Notes: generated by a model not told the origin, from the sequence alone. Shown: positions 25,156 through 33,491, counted from the stretch's first letter. The stretch: 64,000 nucleotides of DNA from Actinopolyspora alba (GCF_900112765.1 NZ_FOMZ01000011.1:62001-126000); one strand, 5' to 3'. A program made the numbers and translations.

Positions 25156-25437
25156 GCGAGGATGCCTTCTTTCAATTCGTGACGGCGGGTCCGGATCTTG
25201 TCGAACGCGGCGAGGTAGCACTCGGCGAGGGCGTCATCGTCGTGGGGGACTGGCAACCCGAAGTGAACCCGATGAAGGCCGTAATCAAGCTCGGCTACGC
25301 CGTCGTCGTTGCCACCATGTCGGCACCGACCGCTGGTGAAGACCCGATCGACGCCCGGTGAGTCGCGTGCACCGCCACCTGTTCCGACCTCCCCGAGGCG
25401 TCCGACGCTTGGTGGGTGCGGTGGCTACAGTGCGGGG

Positions 25438-26289
25438 ATGCACACCTCTGTGGCGGGTCCGGCGGTGACGGTGGATCTGCGTCACCAGCCGCACGCGCAC
25501 GCGCTTGAACGGGCCGAGCGATCCCTGGGAGTGGTCGTGGACCGGGAATCGGCCGTGGTCAAGCGGCGCTCCGTCGGCGCCCGCAGTGACCGGGACACGT
25601 GGGTGCGTCTCGAGGTTCAACCACGGGAGTCGCTGGGAACGCGGGGGTGGAACGGGGTTGAAGCCGCCGAAGTGCTGCGAGGTGTGGCCAAACCCGCCTG
25701 GTACCAGGGAGTGTCCTGGCTCGACCGGGACGCGGGGCTGATGTGGCGTGCCGATGAGACGCAGCTGGTCACCGCAGCACCGGTCCCGGCCGCAGGCGTA
25801 CTTCGACATGCCCCGGATCTGCCCGAATCCTGGTGGGAGACGTTCAACGCCTCGTTGGACGCGCTGGCCACGCACCGTCCGGCTCATCACGCGACCCGGC
25901 ACACCGCGTTTTTGACCCAGCAGCGCATCACGAACCTGATCACGCGGATGTTCGGTGCCGATGTGGACACGACCGTCGAGGAGTGGGTGGCCGTCCACGG
26001 CGACTTCGCGTGGCCCAACCTCACCGCGCCGGAGTGCTGGTTGCTGGATTGGGAGGACTGGGGTGCGGGCCCCAGGGGTTTCGATGCCGCGTGCCTGTGG
26101 ATGGGGTCGCTGGCGGTGCCGGAACTGGCCCAGCGCATCGCCGCCGAGCGCGCCGTCGATCTGTCCACGCGCTCGGGGCGACTGTCGTGGTTGTACGCCT
26201 GCGCCGGAATCCTGGACACCGAGACGGATCCGGTGTTCACCGAGCCTGCCCGACACCGGACCGAGGCCCTGTTGAGCCGGCTTCGATAG
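25438..26289 (+). CDS. aminoglycoside phosphotransferase-like kinase fold protein
   Basis: Protein of 283 residues. The segment EEWVAVHGDFAWPNLT and then LLDWEDWGAGPRGFDAACLW match the catalytic HGD-x4-N and metal-binding D of the APH/choline kinase family; here the second motif is LLDWED. The N-terminal lobe is short and lacks an obvious Gly loop. Start ATG 25438 follows GGGG at a short distance. Substrate cannot be deduced; many such actinomycete proteins act on small metabolites rather than antibiotics. It lies next to a Nudix gene and a terminator, with no operon partners. Confidence 0.72.
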   Translation: MHTSVAGPAVTVDLRHQPHAHALERAERSLGVVVDRESAVVKRRSVGARSDRDTWVRLEVQPRESLGTRGWNGVEAAEVLRGVAKPAWYQGVSWLDRDAGLMWRADETQLVTAAPVPAAGVLRHAPDLPESWWETFNASLDALATHRPAHHATRHTAFLTQQRITNLITRMFGADVDTTVEEWVAVHGDFAWPNLTAPECWLLDWEDWGAGPRGFDAACLWMGSLAVPELAQRIAAERAVDLSTRSGRLSWLYACAGILDTETDPVFTEPARHRTEALLSRLR

Positions 26290-26342
26290 TCGGCACGAGC
26301 GTGGGAACCATTGGAAAACCGCGATGGCCGACAGCTGATTCA

Positions 26343-26371
26343 CAGCGGGTAAGACGGTGCCTTACCCGCTG
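26343..26371. terminator. bidirectional hairpin terminator
   Basis: CAGCGGGTAAG pairs with CTTACCCGCTG (11 bp, 7-nt loop). It lies 53 bp after the phosphotransferase stop and 69 bp after the stop of the minus-strand small gene cluster, so it can serve both convergent units. Confidence 0.75.
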
Positions 26372-26440
26372 GTTCGGTCGCTGTGTCCAGGGTGACGAGG
26401 ACGCTCGCTTGTCGCGTGCTCGTTTCCCTGGCGGGCGTTC

Positions 26441-26584
26441 TCAGAGTTTGTGGAGCCCGTCGAGTACTCGTTCCAGGATCGAGTGCGGCACCGTGGTTCG
26501 TTTCCTCGGTGGTTCGTGCAGCTCGCCGGAGAAGGCGGGGACGTAGCCGCGTAAGCGGTTCGGCTCGCGGGGCTGTCTGGTCAC
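26441..26584 (-). CDS. small protein, unknown, coupled to Cys-rich gene
   Basis: Protein of 47 residues beginning VTRQPREPNRLRGYVPAF and ending HSILERVLDGLHKL. Its GTG (26584-26582) overlaps the TGA of the upstream gene by 4 nt, which is the main support for it being real. It is basic, with a possible C-terminal helix, and has no motif I recognise. It is the last gene of a three-gene unit divergent from an HTH/DUF5753 regulator. Confidence 0.55.
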   Translation of the reverse strand: MTRQPREPNRLRGYVPAFSGELHEPPRKRTTVPHSILERVLDGLHKL

Positions 26585-26877
26585 TGTTCCCCCTCGGCGC
26601 TGCCGGTGTCCGGTTGTTCGGGGCTCGCGGTGCGCGGCTGTTCGGTGTTGCCGGTGCCTGATTGTTCGGTGATCAGGAGTTCGGTGCAGTCGGGGCAGGT
26701 GGGGGCTTGGAACCAGTCGAGTTCGCTGGGTTTGGCCATGGCGCAGGGTTTGCCGCACACCGAGGTGTCGGATGGTCGGCCGTCCCAGTACTTGCCCCGG
26801 AAGGCGTGCCGGTGCCACGTGAACCCGGTTCGGTCCGGCACGGGCAGCCAGTAGTGCTGTCGCTCGGTGGTTTCCAC
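26581..26877 (-). CDS. small Cys-containing (zinc-ribbon-like) protein
   Basis: Protein of 98 residues: a HYWLPVPDRTGFTWHRHAF start, then CGKPC and, further on, CPDC, which could bind zinc. The C-terminus is acid- and Thr-rich and disordered. GTG 26877 has AAAGGTGA upstream within the end of the preceding gene. A degraded copy of this gene lies at 28500-28647. Actinomycetes carry such small genes beside HTH/DUF397 loci, but I know no function. Confidence 0.65.
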   Translation of the reverse strand: METTERQHYWLPVPDRTGFTWHRHAFRGKYWDGRPSDTSVCGKPCAMAKPSELDWFQAPTCPDCTELLITEQSGTGNTEQPRTASPEQPDTGSAEGEQ

Positions 26878-26883
26878 GCTCGT

Positions 26884-27201
26884 TCACCTTTTCCAGCTCG
26901 GTTGTCCACGGTCCAGCCGCAGGTATTCGTTGAAGCAGTCCTCGCAGCACGGCCGAACGTGGTTCATGCGCCGGTCTTCGGCCGGGCGAGCTTCGGCGTA
27001 GTCGTGCCCGCCGAGCGTGCTCACCCCACCGCCCTCGGTCGGCAACGCGTCCACCGTGGCGTGCTGGTAGCGATCTCCTTCCGGGGTGAACCAGTACACC
27101 GCGATGCGCTCCGTCTCCGCACTGATCTCCACAGAGCTCCCCCGTTCCACGGCAGCCCGGCCCAGATCGCGGCCTGCCTGCAAGCTGCTTAGCGCGCTCA
27201 T
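26884..27201 (-). CDS. small hypothetical protein with CCEDCF motif
   Basis: Protein of 105 residues starting MSALSSLQAGRDLGRAAVE, with a central strand-rich part (ERIAVYWFTPEGDRYQHATV) and a C-terminal RPCCEDCFNEYL motif that could bind a metal. It is first in the minus-strand unit, 6 bp before the next gene, and diverges from the HTH/DUF5753 gene across a 90-bp gap. An alternative TTG one codon upstream is possible. Function unknown. Confidence 0.65.
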   Translation of the reverse strand: MSALSSLQAGRDLGRAAVERGSSVEISAETERIAVYWFTPEGDRYQHATVDALPTEGGGVSTLGGHDYAEARPAEDRRMNHVRPCCEDCFNEYLRLDRGQPSWKR

Positions 27202-27223
27202 CAACTAGAAACATAGCCAACTG

Positions 27224-27235
27224 CAATTGCAATTG
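27224..27235. promoter_or_regulatory. 12-bp palindrome in divergent promoter region
   Basis: CAATTGCAATTG is a perfect palindrome built of two CAATTG halves. It lies in the 90-bp gap between the small-gene unit and the HTH/DUF5753 gene. The sequence TTGTCT followed by TAGTCT about 12 bp before ATG 27292 may be the regulator's promoter. An operator for the neighbouring HTH protein is the natural reading. Confidence 0.5.
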
Positions 27236-27291
27236 ACGATCCCTCAATCAGGGGATCTTGTCTGACGAAGTTTCGCGATAGTCTTCCTTGC

Positions 27292-28146
27292 ATGAGCAAT
27301 ACGCCACCCGCAGTGCGCCGTGTCCAAGTTGGCTTGATCCTGCGAAACCTGCGCAACGCGGCAGGGGTGTCGCCACCCAAGATTTCCGAACGGCTCGACT
27401 GGTATTCGGGCAAGCTAACCAAAGTGGAGCGCGGCGACCTGACCGCCAGCGCGGCCGAGATCGAAGTCATGCTTGAGATGTACGGCGTGGCGGACGACCA
27501 GGAGCAGGCCGAACGGCTACGGGCACTCGGCAAGGAGGCACGACGCCGTGACCGGCCATCGACGGTGCCGGACTGGGCGAACACGTTTCTGGCTCTGGAA
27601 GGAGCGTCCTCCGAGATCAAGGCATATGACCCCGAAGTCATTCCCGCGATCTTGCAGACCGAGCACTATGCGCGGGCCGTGCTGTCCAACCCACTGGACG
27701 AAACCGTGGACCCCGAACCGGGGGTGGCCGAGCGGATGATGCGTGCCGATCGGGCGCTTCAGGACGAAGGCCCACAAGTGTGGGTGATTCTCGGTGAAGC
27801 GGTACTTCACCGGCAGATCGGGGATTATCAAGTCCTCCGCGATCAGCTGCAGCACCTGCGCAAGATGGCGAAGCGCTCCAACGTCACGATCCAGATCATC
27901 CCGTTCACGACCGGCGAGCATGTCGCGCTCGGTACCGGCTGGGTGCTGCTCACGCTGGAAGAACCCGAAGCTACCTACGTGTACACGGAAGCGCTTACGT
28001 CTGCCGATTATATCGACCGGCCCGCCCACACGGACGCTTATAAGCAAGCATTCGATAGGCTGCGCGCGGCGGCGGCGTCCGAGCGCGAGACCGCGACGAT
28101 GCTGGACCGCCGAATCAAGGAGCTGCGACACCAGACCACGGAGTAG
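27292..28146 (+). CDS. XRE-family HTH regulator with DUF5753 domain
   Basis: Protein of 284 residues. HTH at about residues 14-55 (LRNLRNAAGVSPPKISERLDWYSGKLTKVERG), DUF5753 domain from ~90 on with ILQTEHYARAVL and the usual VTIQIIPFTTGEH segment. It is the second such regulator in the window and is not close in sequence to the one at 14477. It is followed 6 bp later by a DUF397 gene and faces a unit of three small genes that it probably controls together with itself. Confidence 0.93.
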   Translation: MSNTPPAVRRVQVGLILRNLRNAAGVSPPKISERLDWYSGKLTKVERGDLTASAAEIEVMLEMYGVADDQEQAERLRALGKEARRRDRPSTVPDWANTFLALEGASSEIKAYDPEVIPAILQTEHYARAVLSNPLDETVDPEPGVAERMMRADRALQDEGPQVWVILGEAVLHRQIGDYQVLRDQLQHLRKMAKRSNVTIQIIPFTTGEHVALGTGWVLLTLEEPEATYVYTEALTSADYIDRPAHTDAYKQAFDRLRAAAASERETATMLDRRIKELRHQTTE

Positions 28147-28152
28147 GTAATC

Positions 28153-28347
28153 ATGGCTGATCTGACCGGCGTGACCTGGCGGAAGTCCAGCCGCTCGCAG
28201 GGCGCGAACAACTGCGTTGAAGTCGCGGTGGCCGCAGATAACGTCAGCGTGCGCGACACGAAGAACCGCGCTGCCGGATACTTCACCGCTACCGGCTCGC
28301 AGTGGTCGGCCTTCCTTGACGCTGTGAAGACCAGCCGGTTCGACTGA
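28153..28347 (+). CDS. DUF397 small protein
   Basis: Protein of 64 residues with the complete DUF397 pattern: TWRKSSRSQGANNCVEVA, VSVRDTKN and WSAFLDAVKTSRFD. It starts 6 nt after the HTH/DUF5753 regulator. Its last codons (SRFD-stop) fall within a 161-bp direct repeat whose second copy lies at 29742, so the end of this gene was duplicated. Confidence 0.93.
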   Translation: MADLTGVTWRKSSRSQGANNCVEVAVAADNVSVRDTKNRAAGYFTATGSQWSAFLDAVKTSRFD

Positions 28348-28499
28348 TCCCCAGCCGAACAGCTTCGCACCCTCGGATTCGCTCCGGGGGTGCTTTTCAT
28401 GCGTGCCCACTCGGTAACGAATAAGGAAGAGCCTCTTGATCGTGACCAGGGGACTCGCGCTACTTCGTATCCGGCGAGATTCACAGCAGCAGTGCTGAG
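28339..28499 (+). repeat. 161-bp direct repeat, left copy
   Basis: From TTCGACTGATCC to CAGTGCTGAG this segment matches 29742-29902, with the same length and clear similarity throughout. It includes the end of the DUF397 gene, its terminator, and the stretch GATCGTGACCAGGGGACTCG. The two copies bracket the pseudogene and the HTH-TPR regulator. Confidence 0.8.
28367..28397 (+). terminator. rho-independent terminator after the DUF397 gene
   Basis: GCACCC pairs with GGGTGC around a CGG/CCG inner stem, followed by TTTT. It lies 19 bp past the DUF397 stop. The same terminator recurs at 29770. Confidence 0.85.
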
Positions 28500-28647
28500 T
28501 CCAGTGACGCGGGGAAGCCTCGCGTGGCGCTGCCGGTGCTCGAATACTCTGTGATCCGGCATTCGGTGCAGTCCGAGCAAGCGAAGGCTTGAAACCAGTC
28601 CGTTCCGGTACGGGCAGCCAGCAGTGCTCTCGTTCGACGGGTTCCAC
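28500..28647 (-). pseudogene. degraded copy of the 26.6-kb Cys-containing gene
   Basis: Starting from a GTG at 28647, the sequence gives EPVEREHCWLPVPERTGF, matching the start of the 98-residue protein. It then jumps, in another frame, to DWFQAFACSDCTECRITEYS, which matches its second half. The central part with CGKPC is deleted and the frame is broken. Homology continues upstream to about 28678, including the tail of the 105-residue gene. It is a leftover of a duplicated small-gene unit. Confidence 0.75.
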
Positions 28648-28687
28648 ACTCGTTCACCTTCTCCAGCTCGGTGGCAGACTGGCGAGC

Positions 28688-29734
28688 ATGGTCGGCAACG
28701 ATCACCTCAAGGCCGCACGGCACGCGGCGGAATCTGCTCGCGTGCCCGGTGAGCACATGAGCCGTGCCGAGTTGGCCGAACGGGTCAACGCGTGGCTACT
28801 CGACAACACCGGCAGGCCGGGGGCGCTGGACCGGCACTACCTCGGCCGGATCGAGCGCGGGCAGATCCAACGGCCGGGACGGGACTACCGGGCGGCCTTT
28901 CGCGCGGTCCTACAGGCATCCGATCGCGACCTCGGGTTCACACCCGACCCACGCGCCGAGCGGCTTCGTCGGGCCGCACAGCATCCCCGCAGGGCCGACA
29001 CCACGGCCCTGTCCCAAGCAGCCGACATGCTCTCGACCGTGCGCAGGCTCGAAGACGAAACGAGCGCGAGCGCCGTGCTGCCCAGCGTCGCGGCCCACGC
29101 CGAGCTCGTGAACCACCTGGCCGACCAGTCCAAGCACACGGCCGAGGCGGTGGGACTGGCCTCGGAGATCAGCCAGTATCTCGGCTGGCTCAAGATCGCA
29201 CGGGACGAGTACGGCGACGCGCAAGCCCACTTGGATCGTGCGGCGCGGCTGGCGCTGGAAGCCGACGACCCGCAACGGCTCGCCACCGCGCTGAGCTTCG
29301 CCGCGTATCGCGCACTGCTGCTCGGTAACTACGGCCAGGCGGCCAACCTCAACCGAGCGGCGATGCGTGACAGCCGGGTCGATCCGGGACTACGCGCGTA
29401 CGGGCACTTGCAGGGCGCCGAGATCGCGGCCTACGACGGGGATGCCCATACCGCCACGCGGATGCTCACCCAAGCCGATCGCCTGATCGAGAACGCTCCC
29501 GATGCCCAAGAACTACCGGACGGTTCGTACTGGCACATACCGCCTGTCCTCAACGGGCACAAAGGGTTCGTGCTCCACGCGCTCGGAGATGCCGAGCAAG
29601 CCCGCCAGACCGCGCGAGAATCTCTGGAAGCAATGCCGGAAGCCTGGACCCGCGCCGAGTGGGCGGCGGACCACCGTGCTCTCGCCGGATGGGAGGGCGA
29701 CGCTGCCACACAGCGGATTCGCGAACTCGACTGA
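28688..29734 (+). CDS. HTH regulator with TPR-like C-terminal domain
   Basis: Protein of 348 residues. The N-terminal ~90 residues (SRAELAERVNAWL, LDRHYLGRIERGQI) form an XRE-like HTH of the type common in Streptomyces; the remainder is helical with TPR-like units (YGDAQAHLDRAARLALE, GNYGQAANLNRAAM). Such proteins are thought to be signal-responsive regulators. ATG 28688 has only a weak ribosome site. The gene and the adjacent pseudogene are bracketed by 161-bp direct repeats, which suggests that it came in, or was moved, by recombination. Confidence 0.85.
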   Translation: MVGNDHLKAARHAAESARVPGEHMSRAELAERVNAWLLDNTGRPGALDRHYLGRIERGQIQRPGRDYRAAFRAVLQASDRDLGFTPDPRAERLRRAAQHPRRADTTALSQAADMLSTVRRLEDETSASAVLPSVAAHAELVNHLADQSKHTAEAVGLASEISQYLGWLKIARDEYGDAQAHLDRAARLALEADDPQRLATALSFAAYRALLLGNYGQAANLNRAAMRDSRVDPGLRAYGHLQGAEIAAYDGDAHTATRMLTQADRLIENAPDAQELPDGSYWHIPPVLNGHKGFVLHALGDAEQARQTARESLEAMPEAWTRAEWAADHRALAGWEGDAATQRIRELD

Positions 29735-29741
29735 ACCCCGG

Positions 29742-29902
29742 TTCGACTGATCCTCAGACGGATTGTTTCGCACCCTCGGATTCGCTCCGGGGGTGCTTTT
29801 TATGCGTTCCCACTCGGTAGCGAACAAAGAAGAGTCCCCTGATCGTGACCAGGGGACTCGTGCTATCTTGATTCCGCCAAGAGACAAAATAGCAGTGCTG
29901 AG
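29742..29902 (+). repeat. 161-bp direct repeat, right copy
   Basis: Matches 28339-28499. It begins with a copy of the DUF397 stop region (TTCGACTGATCC), although no DUF397 gene precedes it here. In this copy the second hairpin AGTCCCCT/AGGGGACT (29833-29840 with 29851-29858) is perfect; in the left copy it is damaged. Confidence 0.8.
29770..29801 (+). terminator. rho-independent terminator after the HTH-TPR gene
   Basis: GCACCC/GGGTGC stem followed by TTTTT, a copy of the one at 28367. It lies 35 bp after the stop of the HTH-TPR regulator gene. Confidence 0.85.
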
Positions 29903-30774
29903 CGTAGCACGGAATACGCTTCCCTCCACATGCGGTCCAGGCAGCGTGTGGGTAGGGTTACAAGTCCTGGCCACGGTTCACAGCCGTGCGGACCGCCGTC
30001 AGAGGGCGTGAAGTCCGCGCGTCAGGCAACGCACGATCTAGGCGAACCCGGCCGTGTCCTTGGTAAGCCCTGGCGCTCATGCTCGGGCACTCCGCCCATC
30101 ACCGTGGCTCTGCCCGTAACCCCCGGCTCGGCGCGGGTGTAATACCCCGCGCGGGGTGAAGCTCCAAAGTCACAATTCCGGTATACCGAGAAGCTTCACC
30201 TCCCCCTCGATCCCGGGAGAAGTGTGTCGAACACACGACACACCCGAGATCGAGGGGGGACTCGCAGCCTTACGGGTCCACGCGGGACCCGAGCCCCCGC
30301 CATCGCCTCCGGCTCAACAGAAAAAACGGACGGCGACCCGGCACCGGGGCCGGGTGAGGCTGTCGAGGGCTGCGGTCCGAGACCAGGATCAGCCCCGCTC
30401 TCTGGGAGGTCTCTGGACTCCAGGGGAGCCGGTACACTGCGATTTCACCGGAAAGCCCCCGAGCCTTGGACCAGCACAAGCGCGGCAACCAGCGGGAAAC
30501 CGCCCTGTCCGACAGACGAGAGGCCGACAGGCGGGTCGCAGCGGACGACACAGCGCCTCACCTGCCGGGTTGACCGCCGCGACCGGGGTTGATACTGATC
30601 AACCGTCCGGCGGTGCGTTCGTGGCAGGGCGCTGCTTTTCGACTCGTACTGGGCGGTCCCGGTTCGTTCCGGGGTTTTTCCGGTTCGTGCGGGGCTGTTT
30701 CGGCCCGTTCGGGTTCGCCCGCCGGGGCGGTGCTCGGGTGCGGCGCGACGGTGGAAGGTGACGAGGAGGAGCCG
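29903..30774. other. 872-bp region without a supported gene
   Basis: No frame here has a credible start plus a recognisable product. It contains CCCCGCGCGGGG (30145-30156, perfect palindrome), the large nested inverted repeat at 30201-30259, and several GC-rich hairpins. A -10-like TACACT stands at 30433-30438. A structured RNA or remains of a mobile element are both possible. The kinase frame runs on upstream of 30775, but I judge that part untranslated. Confidence 0.5.
30201..30259. repeat. nested inverted repeat (59 bp)
   Basis: Outer arms TCCCCCTCGATC and GATCGAGGGGG pair over 11-12 bp. Inner arms GTGTGTCG (30222-30229) and CGACACAC (30236-30243) pair over 8 bp around a 6-nt loop. Between them are short unpaired spacers. 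No U-tract follows, so a simple terminator is unlikely. Confidence 0.7.
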
Positions 30775-32319
30775 GTGAGCGGCAACCGGGTGATCGCGCG
30801 GCGCTACGAGTTGACCTCGCCGATCGGGCGAGGGTCGATGGGCGAGGTCTGGTCCGGCTACGACCAGCGGTTGGACCGGCGCATCGCGGTGAAACTGCTA
30901 CCACCGACCAAACTGGCCGAAGCCGACGACCCGCAGCTGCTGACCAAGCGGTTCGTGCGCGAGGCCCAGCTCACCGCCAAGGTCGAACACCCCGGCGTGC
31001 CCGCCGTGCACGACGTCGGCACCGAGGGCGACGAGCTGTTCCTGGTGATGCAGCGGGTCTCCGGCGACGATCTCGCCGACGTCATCGCCGAGCGCGCGCC
31101 GCTGTCGGTGTCCTGGGCGGCCTCGATCGCCGCGCAGATCGCCGCCGTGCTGGACTCGGCCCACGAGGCCTCGCTGATCCACCGCGACCTCAAACCGCAC
31201 AACGTGATGATCGCCGACAGCGGCACCGTCAAAGTGCTCGACTTCGGCATCGCTGCCGTGCTGGAAGGCGGCCACACCAAACTCACCCGCACGGGCGAGA
31301 GCATGGGCACCCCGGCCTACATGGCACCGGAACAGGCCATGAACAACACCGCAACCCCCGCGGGCGACCTCTACTCGCTGGGGTGCGTGCTGCACGAGCT
31401 GCTCAGCGGCGAGCGGGTGTTCGACGCTCCCGCCTCGCTGGGGGTCGTCCAGAAACACCTGAGTGTGCCGCCCACCCCGCTGCGGGAGCGCGGCGTGGCG
31501 GTTCCGGCGGAACTGGAACGGCTCGTGCTCGACCTGCTGGCCAAGAACCCGCAGCACCGGCCCGAGAACGCGCGGGAGGTCTACCGGCGGCTGCTGCCGT
31601 ACCTGCCCGCTCCGGAGGACTCCGTCACCGCTGTCGACAGCGGTGACCCCACGGCTCCCTACCGCCACCCGCACGCCCCGCGATCCTCGCGACATCGCCC
31701 CGAACCCACCGAGACCCCCGGCGAGGAGTCCGGCGAGGTTCCCGCCGCCGATCCGCGCGAGGCCGAGGAACGCATCCGCTCGGAGCAGCAGCGGGCCAAC
31801 GAACTGGTCGACGAGGCACGGTTCACGCAGGCGGCCGAACTGCTGCGTTCGTTGCTGCTCGACCGCTCGCTGCGGCAGCAGCTCACCCCCGACCGCAGGA
31901 CGAAGATCAGGCGCAACCTCGCGACGTTCCACTTCCTCGGCGGCGACTACCGGGCCGCGCTGGAGGAATACACCACGCTGCTCGCGGAGCTCGACGACGA
32001 ATCGGGCGTGTCTACCGCGTCGGTGCTGGAATGCCGGTTCATGGCCGCCACCTGCCGCATGGAGCTCGGCGAGCACCAGCTGGCGGCCCGCGAACTCCGC
32101 TCGCTGCTCAACGAATACCTACGCCTGCTGCCCGGCGAGCTGGAACGCATCCTGGAGGTCCGGGTTCAGCTCGCCACGCTGCTGTCGAACACCGGGGAGA
32201 CGGACGAGGCCAGGCAACTGCTGCGGCAGGTGCTGGCCGTGGCCACCACCGAGGAGTCCGAGCTCCACGCCGAACAGGCACGCCGGATGCTGGCACGGCT
32301 CGACGAACTCGGGCGGTGA
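30775..32319 (+). CDS. cytosolic Ser/Thr protein kinase with TPR-like C-terminus
   Basis: Protein of 514 residues. The Hanks-type kinase domain covers about 10-280: Gly loop GRGSMGEV (18-25), VAIK-type lysine in IAVKLL (~38), catalytic HRDLKPHN (135-142), DFG near 156, and GTPAYMAPEQA as activation segment end. All catalytic residues are present. A Pro-rich linker follows, then helical repeats (~345-514) resembling TPRs that could bind partners. There is no transmembrane segment or PASTA domain, unlike PknB. Start GTG 30775 has GAGGAGGA upstream; longer forms starting further up are low-complexity. Substrates unknown. Confidence 0.92.
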   Translation: MSGNRVIARRYELTSPIGRGSMGEVWSGYDQRLDRRIAVKLLPPTKLAEADDPQLLTKRFVREAQLTAKVEHPGVPAVHDVGTEGDELFLVMQRVSGDDLADVIAERAPLSVSWAASIAAQIAAVLDSAHEASLIHRDLKPHNVMIADSGTVKVLDFGIAAVLEGGHTKLTRTGESMGTPAYMAPEQAMNNTATPAGDLYSLGCVLHELLSGERVFDAPASLGVVQKHLSVPPTPLRERGVAVPAELERLVLDLLAKNPQHRPENAREVYRRLLPYLPAPEDSVTAVDSGDPTAPYRHPHAPRSSRHRPEPTETPGEESGEVPAADPREAEERIRSEQQRANELVDEARFTQAAELLRSLLLDRSLRQQLTPDRRTKIRRNLATFHFLGGDYRAALEEYTTLLAELDDESGVSTASVLECRFMAATCRMELGEHQLAARELRSLLNEYLRLLPGELERILEVRVQLATLLSNTGETDEARQLLRQVLAVATTEESELHAEQARRMLARLDELGR

Positions 32320-32442
32320 GCCGCACCGCTGTACCTCCTGTCTCTCGCGGTCTCGGCAGTAGCCGCTGCCACGGCGGCGCTCGCCGCGCGCCACGTGCCG
32401 AGCCCGCACGGCTCGTCGACTGAACAGCGTCCGGCGGTGGCT

Positions 32443-32610
32443 TCAGCCGAAGAGCTTGGCGAGGAACCACCCGACGCGGCTGACCCTGCGGATTTGGGGA
32501 TTGCCTTCCACGCCGTGGATCTCCCACTGCTGCCCGCACTCCGCGCAGCGCCACAGCCCGATCCGCGAGGTGTCCGGTTCGCACGGATGTCCGTTACGTC
32601 CACGTGGCAT
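32443..32610 (-). CDS. small zinc-ribbon-like protein
   Basis: Protein of 55 residues. It contains GLWRCAECGQQWEIHG, a half zinc ribbon (C-x2-C), plus an earlier HPCE that may complete the site, and ends with a basic hydrophobic tail RVGWFLAKLFG. It lies 134 bp downstream of the DUF427 gene on the same strand. The ribosome site is weak, so its reality rests mainly on the motif. Function unknown. Confidence 0.5.
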   Translation of the reverse strand: MPRGRNGHPCEPDTSRIGLWRCAECGQQWEIHGVEGNPQIRRVSRVGWFLAKLFG

Positions 32611-32744
32611 GTTCCGATCACACCACGGCGCCGGCCGGATGTCCTGGGTTTCGTCGGGAAAGTTCGGCTCGTTCCCACTTTCGCGCCACTCCGGTCGAGA
32701 GCCGCACGTCTCCGAGCGGTCCGGCGACTGTGGTGGGTCGTCTG

Positions 32745-33491
32745 TCAGGCGAACGGAGTCTCCGGCCGCCGCTGCGGCTCGCCGTCCAGCAGGATGTCCA
32801 CGCGTTCGTCGTAGAAGCAGGCCAGTCCGGCGATCTTGTGGCTCTCCGGCAGCGGGGTGCGGTAGGTCCAGACGGTGTCGGGGTGCTCGGCCTCGCCGGT
32901 GCGCACGTGCCAGTAGCCCGCGGTCCCCTTGTACGGACAGTGGGTCTCGTGGTCGCTGGGCCGCAGCAGGTCCATCCGCACGTCGGGCAGCGGCAGGTAG
33001 TAGCGAGGCGGCAGGCCGGTCTCGAACAGGATTCGCGGGTGGTGCGAGTCGGCCACGGTGACGCCGTCGAGCCGCACCTGCACGTGCCGCGAGCTCTCCA
33101 GGATGTCCACCCGCTTGTACGGGTCGCGCGGGTGGACGTAGACCGGCTCGTCCTCCTCGAACCACTCGTCCATCGAGTTCCAGTCCAGCCGGACCAGCTC
33201 CCGCAGCTCGGGCAGCGGGCAGTCGCGATAGCTGATCGCACCCGCCGGTGCCGTCGTCGAGTCGACGACCACGTCGTAGATCGTGCCCTCGCCCAGCCGC
33301 CGCGAGTGCCGCATCTCGCCGGTGTTGCCCAGCTCGGCCCGCACGTCGGCCTCGGGAACGTAGTAGGTGGGGTAGTAGGGGTGCTCCCAGACCAGCCTCG
33401 CCTGCCTGGTGTCGGCCACCACGTGGCCGCCGAGCATCGCGCGCACCCGTTTGCCGGAGGTCTCGACCCGGATCCCCTCGTCGCCGCCCAT
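32745..33491 (-). CDS. DUF427 tandem-domain protein
   Basis: Protein of 248 residues made of two DUF427 beta-barrel repeats. The first contains GGHVVADTRQARLVWEHPYYPTYYVPEADV, the second GVTVADSHHPRILFETGLPPRYYLPLPDV, followed by the typical CPYKGTAGYWHV. DUF427 proteins are widespread in actinobacteria and fungi without a settled function. Start ATG 33491 (MGGDEG) follows GGTGGGAAAG; the frame is open upstream to 33620. No close operon partner. Confidence 0.88.
   Translation of the reverse strand: MGGDEGIRVETSGKRVRAMLGGHVVADTRQARLVWEHPYYPTYYVPEADVRAELGNTGEMRHSRRLGEGTIYDVVVDSTTAPAGAISYRDCPLPELRELVRLDWNSMDEWFEEDEPVYVHPRDPYKRVDILESSRHVQVRLDGVTVADSHHPRILFETGLPPRYYLPLPDVRMDLLRPSDHETHCPYKGTAGYWHVRTGEAEHPDTVWTYRTPLPESHKIAGLACFYDERVDILLDGEPQRRPETPFA

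Noticed and set aside
30466-30573. 35-residue frame starting LDQHKRGNQRETALSD
   Set aside because: Hydrophilic, TTG start without a ribosome site, and no motif; chance opening is more likely.
32690-32720. Fourth copy of the dispersed hairpin repeat
   Set aside because: Only GAGAGCCGCACG is shared (12 bp), without the core palindrome or arms.
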